64,000 nucleotides of DNA from Pelodera strongyloides (taxonomy: Eukaryota > Nematoda > Chromadorea > Rhabditida > Rhabditidae): assembly GCA_036852015.1 (NCBI GenBank), contig JAANDG010000243.1, positions 1 through 64,000 on the forward strand. Reading direction: 5' to 3'. The position numbers were made by a program, and so were the translations under genes. The first letter of the stretch is position 1. Each line of letters starts with the position of its first letter. This document shows, piece by piece, positions 38,330 to 50,968 of this stretch. The notes beneath the pieces were generated by a model. That model worked only from the letters and a program-made list of their open reading frames with translations, did not search any database and had not been told where the DNA came from.

Positions 38330-41300
38330 GGAAGGAATTTGAATCGCAATGCTGCACAACGCCACAAACTACACAACAAGAACTCATATTCTGAAGTTTG
38401 AAGTAAACGGATTCGTCGTTCACAATTTGATTCACGAACAAAAAGGAAAGAATGACGACAGAAGTACAGCTTCTTCGAAATGACAGTAGGGCAAGGGGGA
38501 CCAAGGTAGAGTGGTGTCAAATCGGCTACAGAAATAGCCGATCCGGCTAGCGGCTCTGTGAATACACGGAAAGCCGACTTTATTCGTAAAGCGGCTCGGC
38601 TAGAAAACCGCATGATGCGTAGCCGGCTGCAAAAATAGCCGTTTTGACACCACTCTAGATCAAGGCCACTGATGAAACTTCGCGCACTCGCCACACCAAA
38701 CAAAAAGAGAGTGCCTATATAGGTAGGGTGCTCGTGGGATACTACAAAACAAACGTTGGCCAACTCAAGTTGGCGCGCCCGCGGAGCACTTTTTGTGATG
38801 CGTCGCAAGTTCGCTCAGGTGTGCCAACTGTGCGCCACAGGTGCGCCAGCTGACCTTTTTTCTGCTTGGCGCTGGCGCGAAGTTTCACAGACCAACAGAA
38901 AGACAGAGGAAAAGGGCACAAGACAGTAGGAAGGTGGGAAAATCATACTCATACCACAACAATCATAGCTTAGCGGTAACAAAATTTGGCAGGATATCTT
39001 GAACCTACCGGTGGCCCTGGAGGACCCTGCATGCCCCTCAATTGTATGGCCTGTCCATCGGGAGAATAGAGAAATCCAAACGATCGAAGTTTCCTTTTCA
39101 ACATCGGGTCAATTGGCTAGAAGCACGAACACAAATAAGAATTTACAATACGACGTTTATTGTGACTCCATGGGAGTTAAAGCGGTATGACACGTGGTTT
39201 GCGAAACGTTTTTGTATTTCCATGCATTTTTTGCTTATAAGAACAACTTTGCATACACTTCCACGCCACGTGTCATATAGCTTTAATGAATATCCCAACG
39301 TTTCCGGATGATCTGCATAAGAGCATAAGGTGAAATAAATAAAGTACACCAAACAAACACACAATATTGGCAGCGGTTGGAGATAACAAATGCCGTCGAC
39401 GGTAGGACGGCGGAGCTGGAAGTCCCTGTAACACAACACAACGATAAAATGAGACGAAGTGGGCAAGTGAGGGGTCAGACCCGTAAAAATAGTATAAACT
39501 CAAACTTGTATGTTTACAATTGTGCCCGAAAATAGATCACGCGACACAATCACTACGGGTCACAAAAGGATGAAAGTCAACCAATGAAAATGAAAATTTA
39601 ACCAAGGAGTGCCGGTAGCTTAGAAATAAAATATTGCGTGTGTAACTGTGCGCTTCATATTTACAATTTAAAAGAAAGTTGGAAAAGAAGAGAGACTATA
39701 TTTCGAAATAGAGTGAGAGATAAAGGATAAAGGGACAGTGTTCTAAGGGAGAAGTTTGATACTACGATTCCTAGAGGGATCACGGGTAAAGCGACTATTT
39801 TAGATAGGCAAATTAGAAAAGTGTAACGAAAACTAACGGGCCATCCTACACATCCCTTTGGACCGCGCTGACCCTGTAGATTATTAAAAAATAAGTATTT
39901 AGTTTAGTTAATGAACTCACACCGATTGAGATGCACCATTTCTCCCGCGTATGAGCTCTTTAGTAATTTGGAAAACTTCTGAGGGCATATAATGCAAGTA
40001 AAAACGGTTTCGTAGGAGTCGTGAAGTATACCCAAACAGGTCCCAGAGAAAAAGAGGCTTCGACCCCCCTTCGATCTAAGCTAATGAAAGTTTAGGATTC
40101 GCTTAGGATCAGACTATGATTGAGCTTCGAAATTAAAAAAATACAAAAAATACCAACCGGAGGACCTGGAGGACCCGCAGCGCCTGAAAAGTATTTTGCA
40201 TTAGAGGTGACGTCGGAAAAATTGTACTCTTTTGTAACCATGAATTTGTGGATAATGCGGATTTATTCATGCTTGGACAGAGGTGCAGCCCAATTCCTTC
40301 GTCTTTATTGGTGTGATAATTTGGTGTGAAAATAAGCACTATGATAAGAATAAAGGAAAACCAATAATCAATTTGAGTATTTTTGAAAACGGTTTTTGAA
40401 ACGCATCTCAAATAACTGCATTCCTATGTATTCATGCCAAGTGGGGTCGAAATGGATTCATAAAATTTGGTCGATCTCTTATTCGAATAACGCTCATTTG
40501 CATATTACGCACAGGAATGCAGTTTTTTACAAACTAGCGGTTATTTCGCTTTAACTTGTATCCCTTCACTCAAATCTTTATGGGCCCTTGACCAAAGGTT
40601 CTAATGGCTTGTACAACATTGAGTGAAAGAGGGTCCAATCTATAGGGCACCCTTCCGACAAATTGATTAATTCGTGTGTTCACGATGTCACTCTATTGGA
40701 TAAAATCAGCCGTGAGCTAGTGTTGATGAAATATTGGGCACTGATAAGCCAACTATTTTGATCTATACATATTGATTAATGAGTATATGTATATAACAAT
40801 TTGCTGATCTGGAAAACTGAACTGAATATGGTACTTTACAAAATAATCATTTTAACAGGAGTTAATTGTTTGCCTGTTTCTCTGCGTAAATTTCTGTGCC
40901 CATCCTCATCAGTGCATTTATGATAATATGAGACCAAAATTTGCATAATATGACAATACAGTTTTCTAGCATATTTTCCACAATGCACTTGAATAACTGT
41001 TTTTATAAATCCGTTACTAGACTGGACACAAAAGGTCCATATTTTTCACGTGTCCCGCCCGTCCCTATGTTTAGCGTGTGAATTGTGATTGATTCACTTG
41101 CTCATTCTAATTCACATGATATGCTAATGATTGACGGACATATAATTACATCTACCGTAAGATGACAAGAGGACACGTCACGCACAATGGCATGCAGCAT
41201 AATAATAAAGCAATTGATGGGCAATTACGCAATTACAATTTCAGTTTATTTGAAAAATAGAATATTTGCAAAGATACATCAAAACACTACGTGTCGTATT

Positions 41301-44300
41301 TGTTTTAGTATCACGCGTATCGTTTCTTTGTTTGAGGTCACCAGACGAGCAATTTAATTGATTTTAACTTTTAGGAAATGGATAACCTCAGTAAGAGATG
41401 TCCCCATATTTTAGGTGAAGATATATCTTTCCGTATGTCACTATCGCCCCCGCACGTGCGAACAATTGTTTACAGGTGTGACAAGTACTTTACAATCAAA
41501 AATTTGCATATCATGGTTTAGCTGATGTTACGACGTGCTTGGAGTAAAGCATCGGTTTGAGGCTGCGATGCAGTTTTCAAAGTGGTCGGTCGCGAAGTGG
41601 TCACCAAATTTATTTATTTATTTATTAAATAACACCACAGGGTGTGCATCACAATGAAATGATGAAAAGAAGGTTGAAGAATAAAATAGACGATAAAGAA
41701 GTAATTCAAATTACCTGGTGGACAATGGCATCCGTTTGTTCTATCATACCTCACAGCTCTCGGTTGTCTTCCTGTGCTACTGTTTGTTGGATGTATTGAC
41801 CATGATATCTAAAGAAATATTATTATCAAAATTTATGTAATCCAGGGTTCCATTCCCTTTAAAATTAAGATACTTTGGAATCCAGAGGAAAAGTTTCCCC
41901 TCTCCACACTTTCTTCACCACTTTTTTTCACAATTTTTCCCCTCTCTGAGACCCCATAATTCCTAGTTTTTGTCGCCAATTTGTACAGTGATTTGTGGGT
42001 GAGGTGGTTGGAGTTATAAAAAGCGAGATTTAATGAGTTTTTGCCCCGAGCCTGTCGCTTGGGGAGAACTCTCCCCCGGGGAGAAAGGGAGCGGGGAATT
42101 TATTGGGACTTAGTCATATAGGAGAGAACAGTTGGTTGGCAAATGAACTGCCGTGTACAGGAAAACATGGGAAGCGTTAATTTATGTGGGAAAGTGGTAT
42201 CTTGAATATGTTTAGTAACTTGTAAAACGTTTGTCATTTTCGCATAGTTGCCCAAGGAAAAGAATATAAGATAGTTCTTTGATTGTAAATCCCCAACCTA
42301 CTTCTAATTGAATACAATATATCAAGGGGTGTCACCCTCCTAACTAAGCACCTAAAACGATATAAGCTCTCTCTCTCTATCTCTCTCTCTCTCTCTGTCT
42401 CTCTCTGTCTCTCTCTCTCTCTCTCTTGTCGGCATTTTCTCTTTCAATATACCAATCAGACACATATTTTGACACTACTTTGACCCTTTGTTGATTGAGG
42501 TGAAGGATAAATGGTACAAGTTTTACAACCGAACGCGCACATTTCGGTACAATATCTGTGAGCAATAAAGTCTTTTATTAACCAATTGTTACTGAAGAAT
42601 ACGGAACAGTTCGTTATATTCCAAGTTCGAAATTTTAAAGCGATATGCCACGTGGGGAAAGAGTGGTTGTGCCGAAAAAGTGAAGCGTGGGTTTTTTGCT
42701 ATAAACGATTGCAACGTATACGGTATACGGAATACCGGGCAAGTTCAATCCGTGTATTTTAAATAATATATGAGCCATTTTGAGCATTTCTGATATTTTT
42801 CCTTAGTCCCAAAGAAATCGTTTATATAAAATACTAAGCTGCGTTTCTCCAACAACGCTTTCTGCACTAGATTAATGACTAGCAATTGTCCAATTTGTCG
42901 AATGAACTCAAGGTGGAAACGAATAAAAAACATATGAAAAAGAGGAACCCGCGATGAAAAATGTGGCAATTCAACTTGGTGATTAAGTACAGTACACAAC
43001 GATATTCGAGTGATTAAATTCCTATAAAAGACTGAATTCATAGCAAATACGCACACCTACACTGTATCACTTTTGATCGAACATACGGAAAACACGTCCT
43101 TTTACATTTCGTATAATAATTTTCGTTCAAAGTGCGAAAATGTAAAGGCCGGTAAAAAATGTAATTTCGAAGTTTATCCAGGAATCGCTAAATAATGAAA
43201 AAGATCCATAACTTTGTTTTTCATTTCGGCCTTACTGTTTACTAACTAGGCCAAGTGTATGTATTTATTTTCAAATCATGCCCACCCAACCCACCGTATT
43301 TCACTCGGTGTATTTTGCCAATCCTCCTGTTAAACCAAATGTTACGAATCGAAACACGCTATCGTTTTCCTAGCTTGTTTCCCAATGATAAATGGGTGCA
43401 ATAAAAATGTCAGAAGTGTATTTGGGGCTTACGCTCCTGGTCAGGCACTTAATCCCTGAGGTTATAGAAGCCTTAAAACAAAAACGGAGCCGCGTGAGAA
43501 TCGGTGAATTCAAGAAATAAATAGGAATACTGCATCACAGTGTATAGCTACTAACTTATGTAAAATTTTCTGCCAATAATGTGTGATCAATTAGCAAACT
43601 TGTTGAACGATTAGCGATACTTGCTAAAGAGGTATGCCACGCGTTTTACAAAAAATTTCAATACATTATATGCAAATTTGGTACCCTTTTGTGCATTGTA
43701 TGTCCCTTCTAACTCGAGCATATCCTTCTAAAGGCATGCATAACAGTGAATAAATGGAGTGTGGATTTTATAAGATAACTGCTGATTTTCCCCGGGTCTT
43801 CTCTAAATTATTTGGACATGTCCATTCATAGGCCAAGATTAGTACGTACATAGTAGTGTCCCGGAACGCACCCTCTATATAAAACTCTCTTGCAAGCACT
43901 TAAAAACGTTTCTTAGTGCGTGTCTTCCGTAAGAGTTCTCACGCGAATCCATTCAAAATATTAGTTCTCATAGAATATTATTGGTTAAACGAAACGCGGG
44001 ATAATATATTTTATTTATTTACTTATTTAAATTATAATAATACCCTCGGTATACTCATCACAATGATTTAGTGAACGCAATATACTCGCACCATATACTC
44101 GCTATGGATTTTTGGCCAGCTCAAGAAAACGACTAGCTCTGAAACTGTGGAATGGGGTAAATCTGCAACTAGCCTAACACCATCTGCACCCCAGACTGGA
44201 CGCACATCGCACAAAACAGCAGGCAATTAGAAACAAAGTGACTTGTAATTTGCATATGCGTTGTGTAACATCCTCTACCGACGGTGCCTGGGACATTGTC

Positions 44301-46468
44301 TAGGTCTCCTAGAATCAATTATCTCTCTTCGTCTTTAGCAGATGTGCCTCCAAAATAAGCACACTCTATCATCCCACCCTCACACCTAACCTCTAGAACA
44401 AAAGGGAATTGGTATTACGAAGGATAACGGTTGGCTTAATTTGTCGCAAAAATCTATTCATCCCGTAGAAATTTGTACAGAATATGGATGATAAAAACGC
44501 CTTCTCGACATCTCGTAAGTTGAAATTTGGTTTTCGATAGGGAACTAGGTTTTCTAAAAATTGAGTCGTGATAAAACTTTTTCCAGATTTCTCTACTTCT
44601 CCATCAAGCTTTCTTTCTTTCTCAACCGTCTCTCTCAGTTTTCTCTCTCTAAGTTCTCTCTTTCCAGTGCGGGACTGTGATGAGCCGAATGATATCTTTC
44701 AAGTGCGTAATAAGGGACTTTATGCAAATAGGGATACGGTTATATTTGACTTCAATAGACGCGCGTGAGCCTTTCAAGCTCACTTGATTATAATCACGCT
44801 TCATGGTCAATGAAAGAAACTATATTTATCAAATAAATCATGCAGTTTATATTTACACATTTTTCATAAGACCTTGATTCTGTAGTATGAAACGAATTGT
44901 TATTCAACAAATTATATTGTTCAATGTGTTTCAAAAACCTGGGCCGGTATTTCGCTATTATTCTGTTGTGAGTTAGGTAAGTTAGCTCGGGTAAGAGTAG
45001 AATAGCTCGGCAGGTGGTAGAAAGCATTCAGCATTGCTTCTACAGAGGTTAAGAAAACACAAGTTACAACATAAAGTAAATACTTGAGATCTCAAAGGAC
45101 ACTTGGCCATATGCGATATTGAATCAGTGTTGTGGAAGACCCAATTTACAGAATGTCTGATAGATATTTTGTGCGTTTAAAAAGTTATTTGAAACATAAG
45201 GTTTTGATTTTGAAACATATGCTGGACAACCGCATACAATTTTCATTTTCCATTATGTGCGAAAATTCATACATATATGATGGGCACATAACTTTGCATA
45301 AAATTAAAATACATCAAGTTGTTCAGCATAAGTTTTAAAAGCGCTGAATATACGAGGGTCATACAAAATATTTTGGAGAAAGCCAAAACGATATGCAATG
45401 ATACTTTGACCTTTAGTAGTATTCATTTCCCTGAGAATTAGCAGCTGTTTTTTGGATTATGAAAATTAGCATAATGGTCAGATATCTGACTATAATGCCA
45501 AATAGATAGTTGGAGTGGTTGAGGTATACGCACTTGATGATACTTCACGGGTACACCCAGGGTATACTAACAGAATATTTAGATACACTCGATAGTAAAG
45601 ATGAGAAGGTACACATATACATATTAGGGGTCATCTATGGAGCTGACAAAAAATGGAGAAAAAATATTTATGCAACAATAAAAATAAGATCTTAAAGCTA
45701 AATGCTAGCCTCTTTGGAAAATTTGCATATGATAAGCAACTCCTATGCATCCTATGCTAATTTTGTACGATTGCCGTGGACGATCGTACAAAATTAGCAT
45801 AGGATACATAGGATTTGCTTATCATATGCAAATTTTCCAAAGGGGCTAGCATTTCGTTTTAAATGTACTTCAAATTATTCAGTTATAGAAAGTTCGTTAT
45901 TTATTTGGTAAATAAACTAACGTGAAGTTATCACGATGTGATCAGGTGAAGATAATATATAACACTTTCATAATCTCACAATCAGAGATATAGTTATTTT
46001 AGCAAACCAGAGATTTTGATAGGTGGCAGCGCAGATAAGAAGAAACATGAAAAGTCTCGCAAACCAAAACAATAAATAAATAACTATAATAAAAATACCC
46101 ACCCTCGTGTCATCCTCTGTATCTAGTTGTCGATATTCCAATGTTGATATCCGTAAGTGAAGTAATCCAAATAAAATTCCGATCAATAATAATAAAACGG
46201 CTGATGGGAGTAGTAGAAGCCACGTGGGGAGGGTAACTTCTTGGTGAAGGTACTCCCTCGTAATAGGCCATGGGTGCCATGAGCTTGGTTTACCATTGAT
46301 ACGTTGTAATTTATTATCGCTGGTTGATGATTGCGACGATGCTCGCCTACTACCAGCACAACCATGGTTCGACTCCTGATGGTGACAGTCTGTGTTGGCA
46401 GTACTGACACCCGGCCACGGCCCCACTACTGTGTGGCCATCCCCGGTCACTACAGTATTCTGGGGCAT
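29727..46468 (-). CDS. col-99: Type II transmembrane collagen (COL-99/MACIT type), 23 exons, 790 aa
   Basis: Exons in transcript order: 46468-46103, 41808-41715, 40183-40158, 39873-39838, 39425-39363, 39116-39009, 38005-37970, 37606-37553, 37384-37298, 36992-36831, 36416-36333, 35795-35565, 35223-35160, 34948-34854, 34021-33941, 33236-33093, 32867-32751, 32403-32245, 32056-32003, 31492-31448, 31182-31093, 30876-30796, 29822-29727. The 2373-nt frame is open throughout. Order: a cytosolic N-terminus of about 80 residues, one membrane anchor ([20 protein letters not shown]) with no signal peptide, a linker with NGCHCPPG, then Gly-X-Y blocks broken by short non-collagenous pieces (notably exons 5-6, [16 protein letters not shown]). 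It ends in [14 protein letters not shown] and a basic tail ([13 protein letters not shown]). The module GLDAPC..GPDGLP is typical of collagens XIII/XXIII/XXV. It should trimerise at the cell surface and may be shed. Several RGD tripeptides occur in Gly-X-Y context. Exons 3-5 are the least certain. Confidence 0.92.
30074..30202. repeat. Foldback element family R8
   Basis: ATTCACCACTCAATTCCCC at the left and GGGAATTGGAGTGGTGAAT at the right. It lies in the last collagen intron. Confidence 0.8.
30431..30597. repeat. Foldback element family R3
   Basis: AGCGAAATACCAGCCGG ... CCGGCCGGTTTTCGCT with TTAA only at the right. Last collagen intron. Confidence 0.78.
31578..31625. repeat. CT-rich microsatellite
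   Basis: Imperfect (CT)n in a collagen intron. Confidence 0.8.
32519..32682. repeat. R6-related element, one arm
   Basis: TTTAAAGGGACTGGCCCACG start, then CGGAATTTCAGAAATATTA and GGCCAGGTACCGTTGG, matching the left arm of the 24.3-kb R6 copy. No right arm was found. Confidence 0.65.
33489..33670. repeat. Foldback element family R3
   Basis: AGCGAAATACCGGCCGG and the near complement, TTAA on both sides, in a collagen intron. Confidence 0.87.
34165..34289. repeat. R4-like element, decayed left end
   Basis: The right terminus reads AACCATGTGAAATACCGCTT with TTAA at 34286-34289. Only remnants of the left arm are visible. Confidence 0.5.
34293..34732. repeat. Foldback element, R7-type termini
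   Basis: The ends are AGGATCGCAGTCACTCC and GTAGTGACTGCGGTCCT with TTAA on both sides. The arms also share AGTAGTTCTACTTAGCTACC. No coding content. Confidence 0.82.
36996..37125. repeat. R4 left arm in a collagen intron
   Basis: GGTACGGCACGTGGTTTGCG starts 15-20 bases after the acceptor side of collagen exon 10 (on the opposite strand). The right terminus is missing. Confidence 0.5.
37814..37939. repeat. Foldback element family R4
   Basis: GTGGTAAGGCACGTGGTTTG ... ACCACGTGCCATACCGCT, with TTAA at the right end. Confidence 0.75.
38286..38326. repeat. (GA)n microsatellite
   Basis: Pure GA dinucleotide run in the large collagen intron between exons 6 and 7. Confidence 0.9.
39177..39286. repeat. 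Foldback element family R4, compact copy
   Basis: TTAA, AGCGGTATGACACGTGG ... CCACGTGTCATATAGCT, TTAA. It lies between collagen exons 5 and 6. Confidence 0.82.
40385..40554. repeat. R3-related element, decayed
   Basis: ACGGTTTTTGAAACGCATC at the left and ACTAGCGGTTATTTCGCT with TTAA at the right. Confidence 0.6.
42367..42426. repeat. (CT)n microsatellite
   Basis: Imperfect CT/CTGT run in the first collagen intron. Confidence 0.85.
45692..45862. repeat. Foldback element family R2
   Basis: TTAA, AGCTAAATGCTAGCCTC ... GGGGCTAGCATTTCGTT, TTAA. It lies in the first collagen intron, about 240 bases from the end of exon 1. Confidence 0.87.
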
Positions 46469-46477
46469 TTGTAGTCT
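46469..46477 (-). promoter_or_regulatory. Acceptor-like site before the collagen start codon
   Basis: On the minus strand AAATTCTAG ends seven bases before the ATG at 46468. It is either a trans-splice site or a cis acceptor of a 5' UTR intron. The frame could be extended upstream only with a non-ATG codon, so the ATG at 46468 was chosen. Confidence 0.45.
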
Positions 46478-47357
46478 AGAATTTGAATATGTCAATTATA
46501 GCAAATTAGCATGGTTTTCATACAGAATACAGTAGAATTAAAGTAAATCCTTCGGATATAGTTATGAGCACGCTTGTAGCGGGATACCAGGCTTCAGAGC
46601 AAACGATTCGCAAAAATTGTTCCTGAAATTCGAAAAGTTATACTAAAGCAAAATTGTTCAAATCTGTTTTATAAAATACGAGGGCACGGAAATTCACAAG
46701 CAAATATAACACATTGTAAATTGATAATTGATAAGAATTATTATTTTATTGATAAATAAAGCGGACATACAATGATTTGCCAACCGATTAAGCTTAGCTG
46801 CCTCGCATCATTCACCCCAAAAGTATGTGTTTGGAAAATATTGACAAACTGATATAATCGGCCGAGCTGAAAGTATGCTCCCACATCTTTTTCTATGCAC
46901 CGCCAACGCTGGCGAAGCAGGCCGATTTTATGCCTGACAACGTTACTTTTGAATGGTAAAGTGGGCGCGCCGGGAGCTATTCTGGGGATTTTGAAGAGAC
47001 AGATGAGCCAAAGGGAGGGTATATGAGGAAAGGATTGTATGTCTATATTATTATATCCACAAAACGAACATCTAACTAGCTCACAAAATTAGCAAATCAG
47101 ATGGAGCAGTACCTGAGAAAAATAGACTATGAATTGGAAGTGTCTATCAAATTTACAACAAAACTATAAACTATAAACTATAAATATTATGTGAACCTTC
47201 CCTGATGGGGTCACCGGGAGCAAGCACCACCTGGGGAGAATGATCCCAACTTATGGGAGACGACAGACAGTGAGAGAACATCTTCGAGGAGGGAGGCGTG
47301 GCCAGCGTAGATCTCAGCATTATACCCCAACCCCAATTCTAGGGGAAAGTGATGAGG

Positions 47358-47516
47358 TTAAAGCGGTATGACACGTGGGTTTTGAAACTAATTCATTCCC
47401 ATGTGTTATATGAAATACTGCTCCATTATGTGCCTGAAATACCCGGAAGCGCGCAGAAATTTGCATATGATACATGGAAATGCTGATACTCAGCAAGCCA
47501 CGTGCCCTACACCTTT
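47358..47516. repeat. Foldback element family R4
   Basis: TTAA then AGCGGTATGACACGTGG; right end GCCACGTGCCCTACACCTTTA, decayed. Confidence 0.72.
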
Positions 47517-48079
47517 AGATATAAGTAAAACTGTGCACTGCAATAAGTTATAAATACTATTATTGCGAATATTGTTATGAAAGCTTAATAAAGTCAATTG
47601 TATGATGGGGTTTCCATGTATGCCAAAAACAACTGTGCGTTCCCTTCCAAGTATGCAACAATTTACCGTATTTTCCCTGAATTGAATATTTGACAGGAGA
47701 AATTAATACATGGGTCTCGCGAAGTCGTAAACTACGGTAAATTTGTCCGGATACTTGGAAACCCCATGAACACAAGTAACTACCATGGGCTATGGGCACT
47801 TACTCGAGTTTACTATTGTTAGCGTTGGGACTTTCTTGTATTCAAGACAAGTTTTGCCCTTCACTTTCTGCTAAAAACATCATTAACCGCGGTGATCAAA
47901 CGGTAATTAAGAAGACGATTAGCCAATATTAACCGTGCTCAATTTCTCATAAAAAGAGTAAAGAGAGGGCAAGTTTACTAAAAGAATGTGTACTGAATTT
48001 TGTTCAGATCCTATTCCTTTGCATTTATATAAACATGTTGTCATACTGTACTCAAACTCATAGAGTGTAGGTGGCTTTG

Positions 48080-48162
48080 CAAAGTTGTGACGTGGAGAGA
48101 CATCGAACTCGGGTCATTTATCTGATAGTCAAGAGCACTACCAGCTGAACTACATGACAGTT
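48080..48162 (-). repeat. tRNA-like remnant
   Basis: On the minus strand GTAGTTCAGCTGGTAGTGC (A box/D arm) is followed by CCCGAGTTCGATGTC (B box/T loop) at tRNA spacing. The T stem and acceptor stem do not pair, so it is a pseudogene or SINE fragment. Confidence 0.45.
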
Positions 48163-48666
48163 GTAACAACATTACATTACTTCAAAGATCTTGATCGTAA
48201 TCACAGTGATTTCATCTCGTATATTGCTTTTCACAAGAAAGCTAACGGTAAGAATTAGAGTTGATGCAAAAAGTATGGCTATTCAAAAAGTTTCAAAACT
48301 ACTTGCAACATTACCATATGGTCGCAATTGCCAATTATTTCTGAATCCATAGATTAAGTTCATAATTAAGATTATATTTTAAGGAGGCAATTAGGTCGAC
48401 AAAATGTGCAGTTTATTGGGTGAATTTCTCACAGCGAGGGAACATTTGGTCACTCAAACGGGGTCAGAGATGCGACCAAAAAAAGTTCGGATTTGGCCGT
48501 GTGTAATGAAGCCCCGTTCGACTATCTACTATATATTGGGCAATTAATTAAGATTGATTTATTAAAAACGGAAATGTTTATCGTGGATTTTTATGCTTTT
48601 TATGCTTTCATCAAGATCAACAATAATTTATACCATTTTTACTATTTATGTCCGCAGAGCAAGCAA

Positions 48667-48668
<2 letters not shown>

Positions 48669-48704
<36 letters not shown>
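48669..48704. repeat. (AT)n microsatellite
   Basis: Uninterrupted AT dinucleotide run. Confidence 0.9.
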
Positions 48705-48706
<2 letters not shown>

Positions 48707-50067
48707 TAACAACTAGTAACATATAAGGAATCGATATCAGTTATTACTTATCTCTCGGTGCTTTTTAGCTAAAAGTGTACGCATTTTACTTGTATGGCTG
48801 TATGGTGAGAAAAAAACGTAGAAGCACTAAGAAAAGTATATAGAATAATTACTCTAGCATTTCATATAACAATAATTAATAAAAACGGAGCAAGAAAGTT
48901 GAGATAATTAGCTGAGCGCAGTTTTATCTTTACGTATCTTCCGGGGTGTATCACTCAGACTCTGAGACACTTGGCACCCACAACGTGATCGAATGCATCT
49001 CACACAAATGACATATCACAGAAACACCGATTGCTGACTATTTGACAATTTGACAGCAATTGTCTGTCAGGATCATTAGAAACCAAATATTAAAAGGTAC
49101 TGTATTCCTGCGAATTTCAAATACAGCTATGTTCGCGTTCTGACTGAATGCAGAGAATAAAACATTGGGATATAAAAGCAATTCGTAAAAATACGTGGCA
49201 CGCGCCAATAAAAACTGCGGAACCGTTCACAAGAATGAATAAGAAACCACTATTTTGGACATCTTTGGCAAGTATTTGTACCTTAATTTGATGGTATTAC
49301 TGGAATTGACGGGCAATTTTGATGTGTCCGATAATGATGGGTTGCATAAGGGAAAGGGTAAGATTTACATACCAGACTGTACGAACCTTGGAGAATAACG
49401 GGGAATCTAACCCTGAACCACCCCCCCCCCTTTGGGAAAGTGCGGATCTATAACAAATAGTGCCTCGAACAATAAGTAATAAGTATAATAATATATACTT
49501 TCATTTCCTAACAGACCTCTACAATGCTATAGTCATGTTCAATACAGTTTTTAATCTTTATGCGTCCAAGCAGTACTCAGTACTCTTGTTTAATTTTCTT
49601 ACCACATTTGCTATTCAATTTTGTGCTTCCTTAATAAAATATAGATTTACTTGCCTATTGATTGGCTAATTAATTGATCGAACAAAGACGTCATTATTAT
49701 CCCAACAAATTGATGGTCTTTTATCTTCGTATGCAAATCTCTTGGTGGGGTCATCGTGTGCCACTCAATGTCTTATTTTCTACTATGTTCTTTCCGTGCC
49801 GGCCCAAATCCAAATGTTGTGACGTAACGGGACACAATGCCCGAGATTTGCATACCCGATTAGATATTATCCCGCGTGCCCACCGGATACAGGTAAAATT
49901 TACTACCATAATATCAAATGCCTAGATCGGCAGGTGTATTGATTAGGAGATTTTCCCGGAAATGATTTACACTGGCAACAAGTTAAAACAGAATAGCCAG
50001 ACCTTCATAAATACTAGATCTACCATCTTTAGAAGGAAGGAAGGCGTGGAAGAGAAGCAAAGATAGA

Positions 50068-50150
50068 CAGTGAGAGAGAGGGAGAGCGAGAAAGAGAGAG
50101 AGTGAGAGAGAGAGATTGATAGAGAGAGAGGAGAGAGAGAGAGAAGAGAC
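50068..50150. repeat. GA-rich microsatellite
   Basis: Imperfect (GA)n/(GAGG)n run. Confidence 0.85.
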
Positions 50151-50829
50151 ATAGTTTTGCCTTTAGTTTCTTTCCCTTCCTGATAGTTATTATTTGTTTT
50201 ATGAAAATCTTGTTATAGTACAGTATCATTCACAGTTATGTATGCGGTAATACAGTATACAGACAGCAGTGGCGTAGTATTGATTTGCGTAATCTTTATG
50301 AGGTATACTGTAGGAGAACAGTGGTAATCTTTGAAACGTGTCGCGCACTTTTTATCAAACTAAACCTTGGTTCCTATTCCTAAATGTTATTGTTCAACGT
50401 ACAACTTCCACTACATCCAAACATTCCACAACAATCTCACACTTGTGTATATCACTGTGTAAAATACTATTACAATGAGGCCGAGTGACATTTCATATTT
50501 CGATTGTGAACACGAAAAAAAAGAACAAAGGTTACGCTGGCATATGGCTCCCGTATTTCCTTGCCATCAAAATTTCACCGAATCAACTTCTGGAAAAAAA
50601 CTGTCAAAAGAGGTTTATTTCCGCAAAAACGTTCTAATTCTACCCTTCCCACGTTTGTGCTGGGGGACGAGCTTCCCTCAGCGGGTGGTGGGAGAGTACC
50701 TCATATGGGCTGGGAGACCCCTTTAGTTAGTGAAAAATGCCACTTAATTAGTATCAATGTCGCGTACCGGTTAAAGTTCTAAATCTCACCTTATTAATTC
50801 AAAAGTATATAAATAAAAACTCCAGTATT

Positions 50830-50968
50830 TTAAAGCGGTATGACACGTGGTTTGTTAAGACTATGCCTGGATTCCTATATGCCCAATTATTCGCAAATTG
50901 TGTGCCATTATTTGTCTTTTCCGGTAGTTTTCGAGCATATTTCAAAACCACGTGTAGTACCGCTTTAA
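50830..50968. repeat. Foldback element family R4
   Basis: TTAA, AGCGGTATGACACGTGG ... CCACGTGTAGTACCGCT, TTAA. Confidence 0.85.

Noticed and set aside
38134..38808. 224-codon open frame on the minus strand
   Set aside because: It runs through a (GA)n microsatellite and intron sequence between collagen exons 6 and 7, and has no homology or Gly-X-Y pattern.
46469..46495. Upstream extension of the collagen N-terminus by nine codons
   Set aside because: It would start at TTG and cross the acceptor-like CTAG at 46476-46479; the first ATG at 46468 is preferred.
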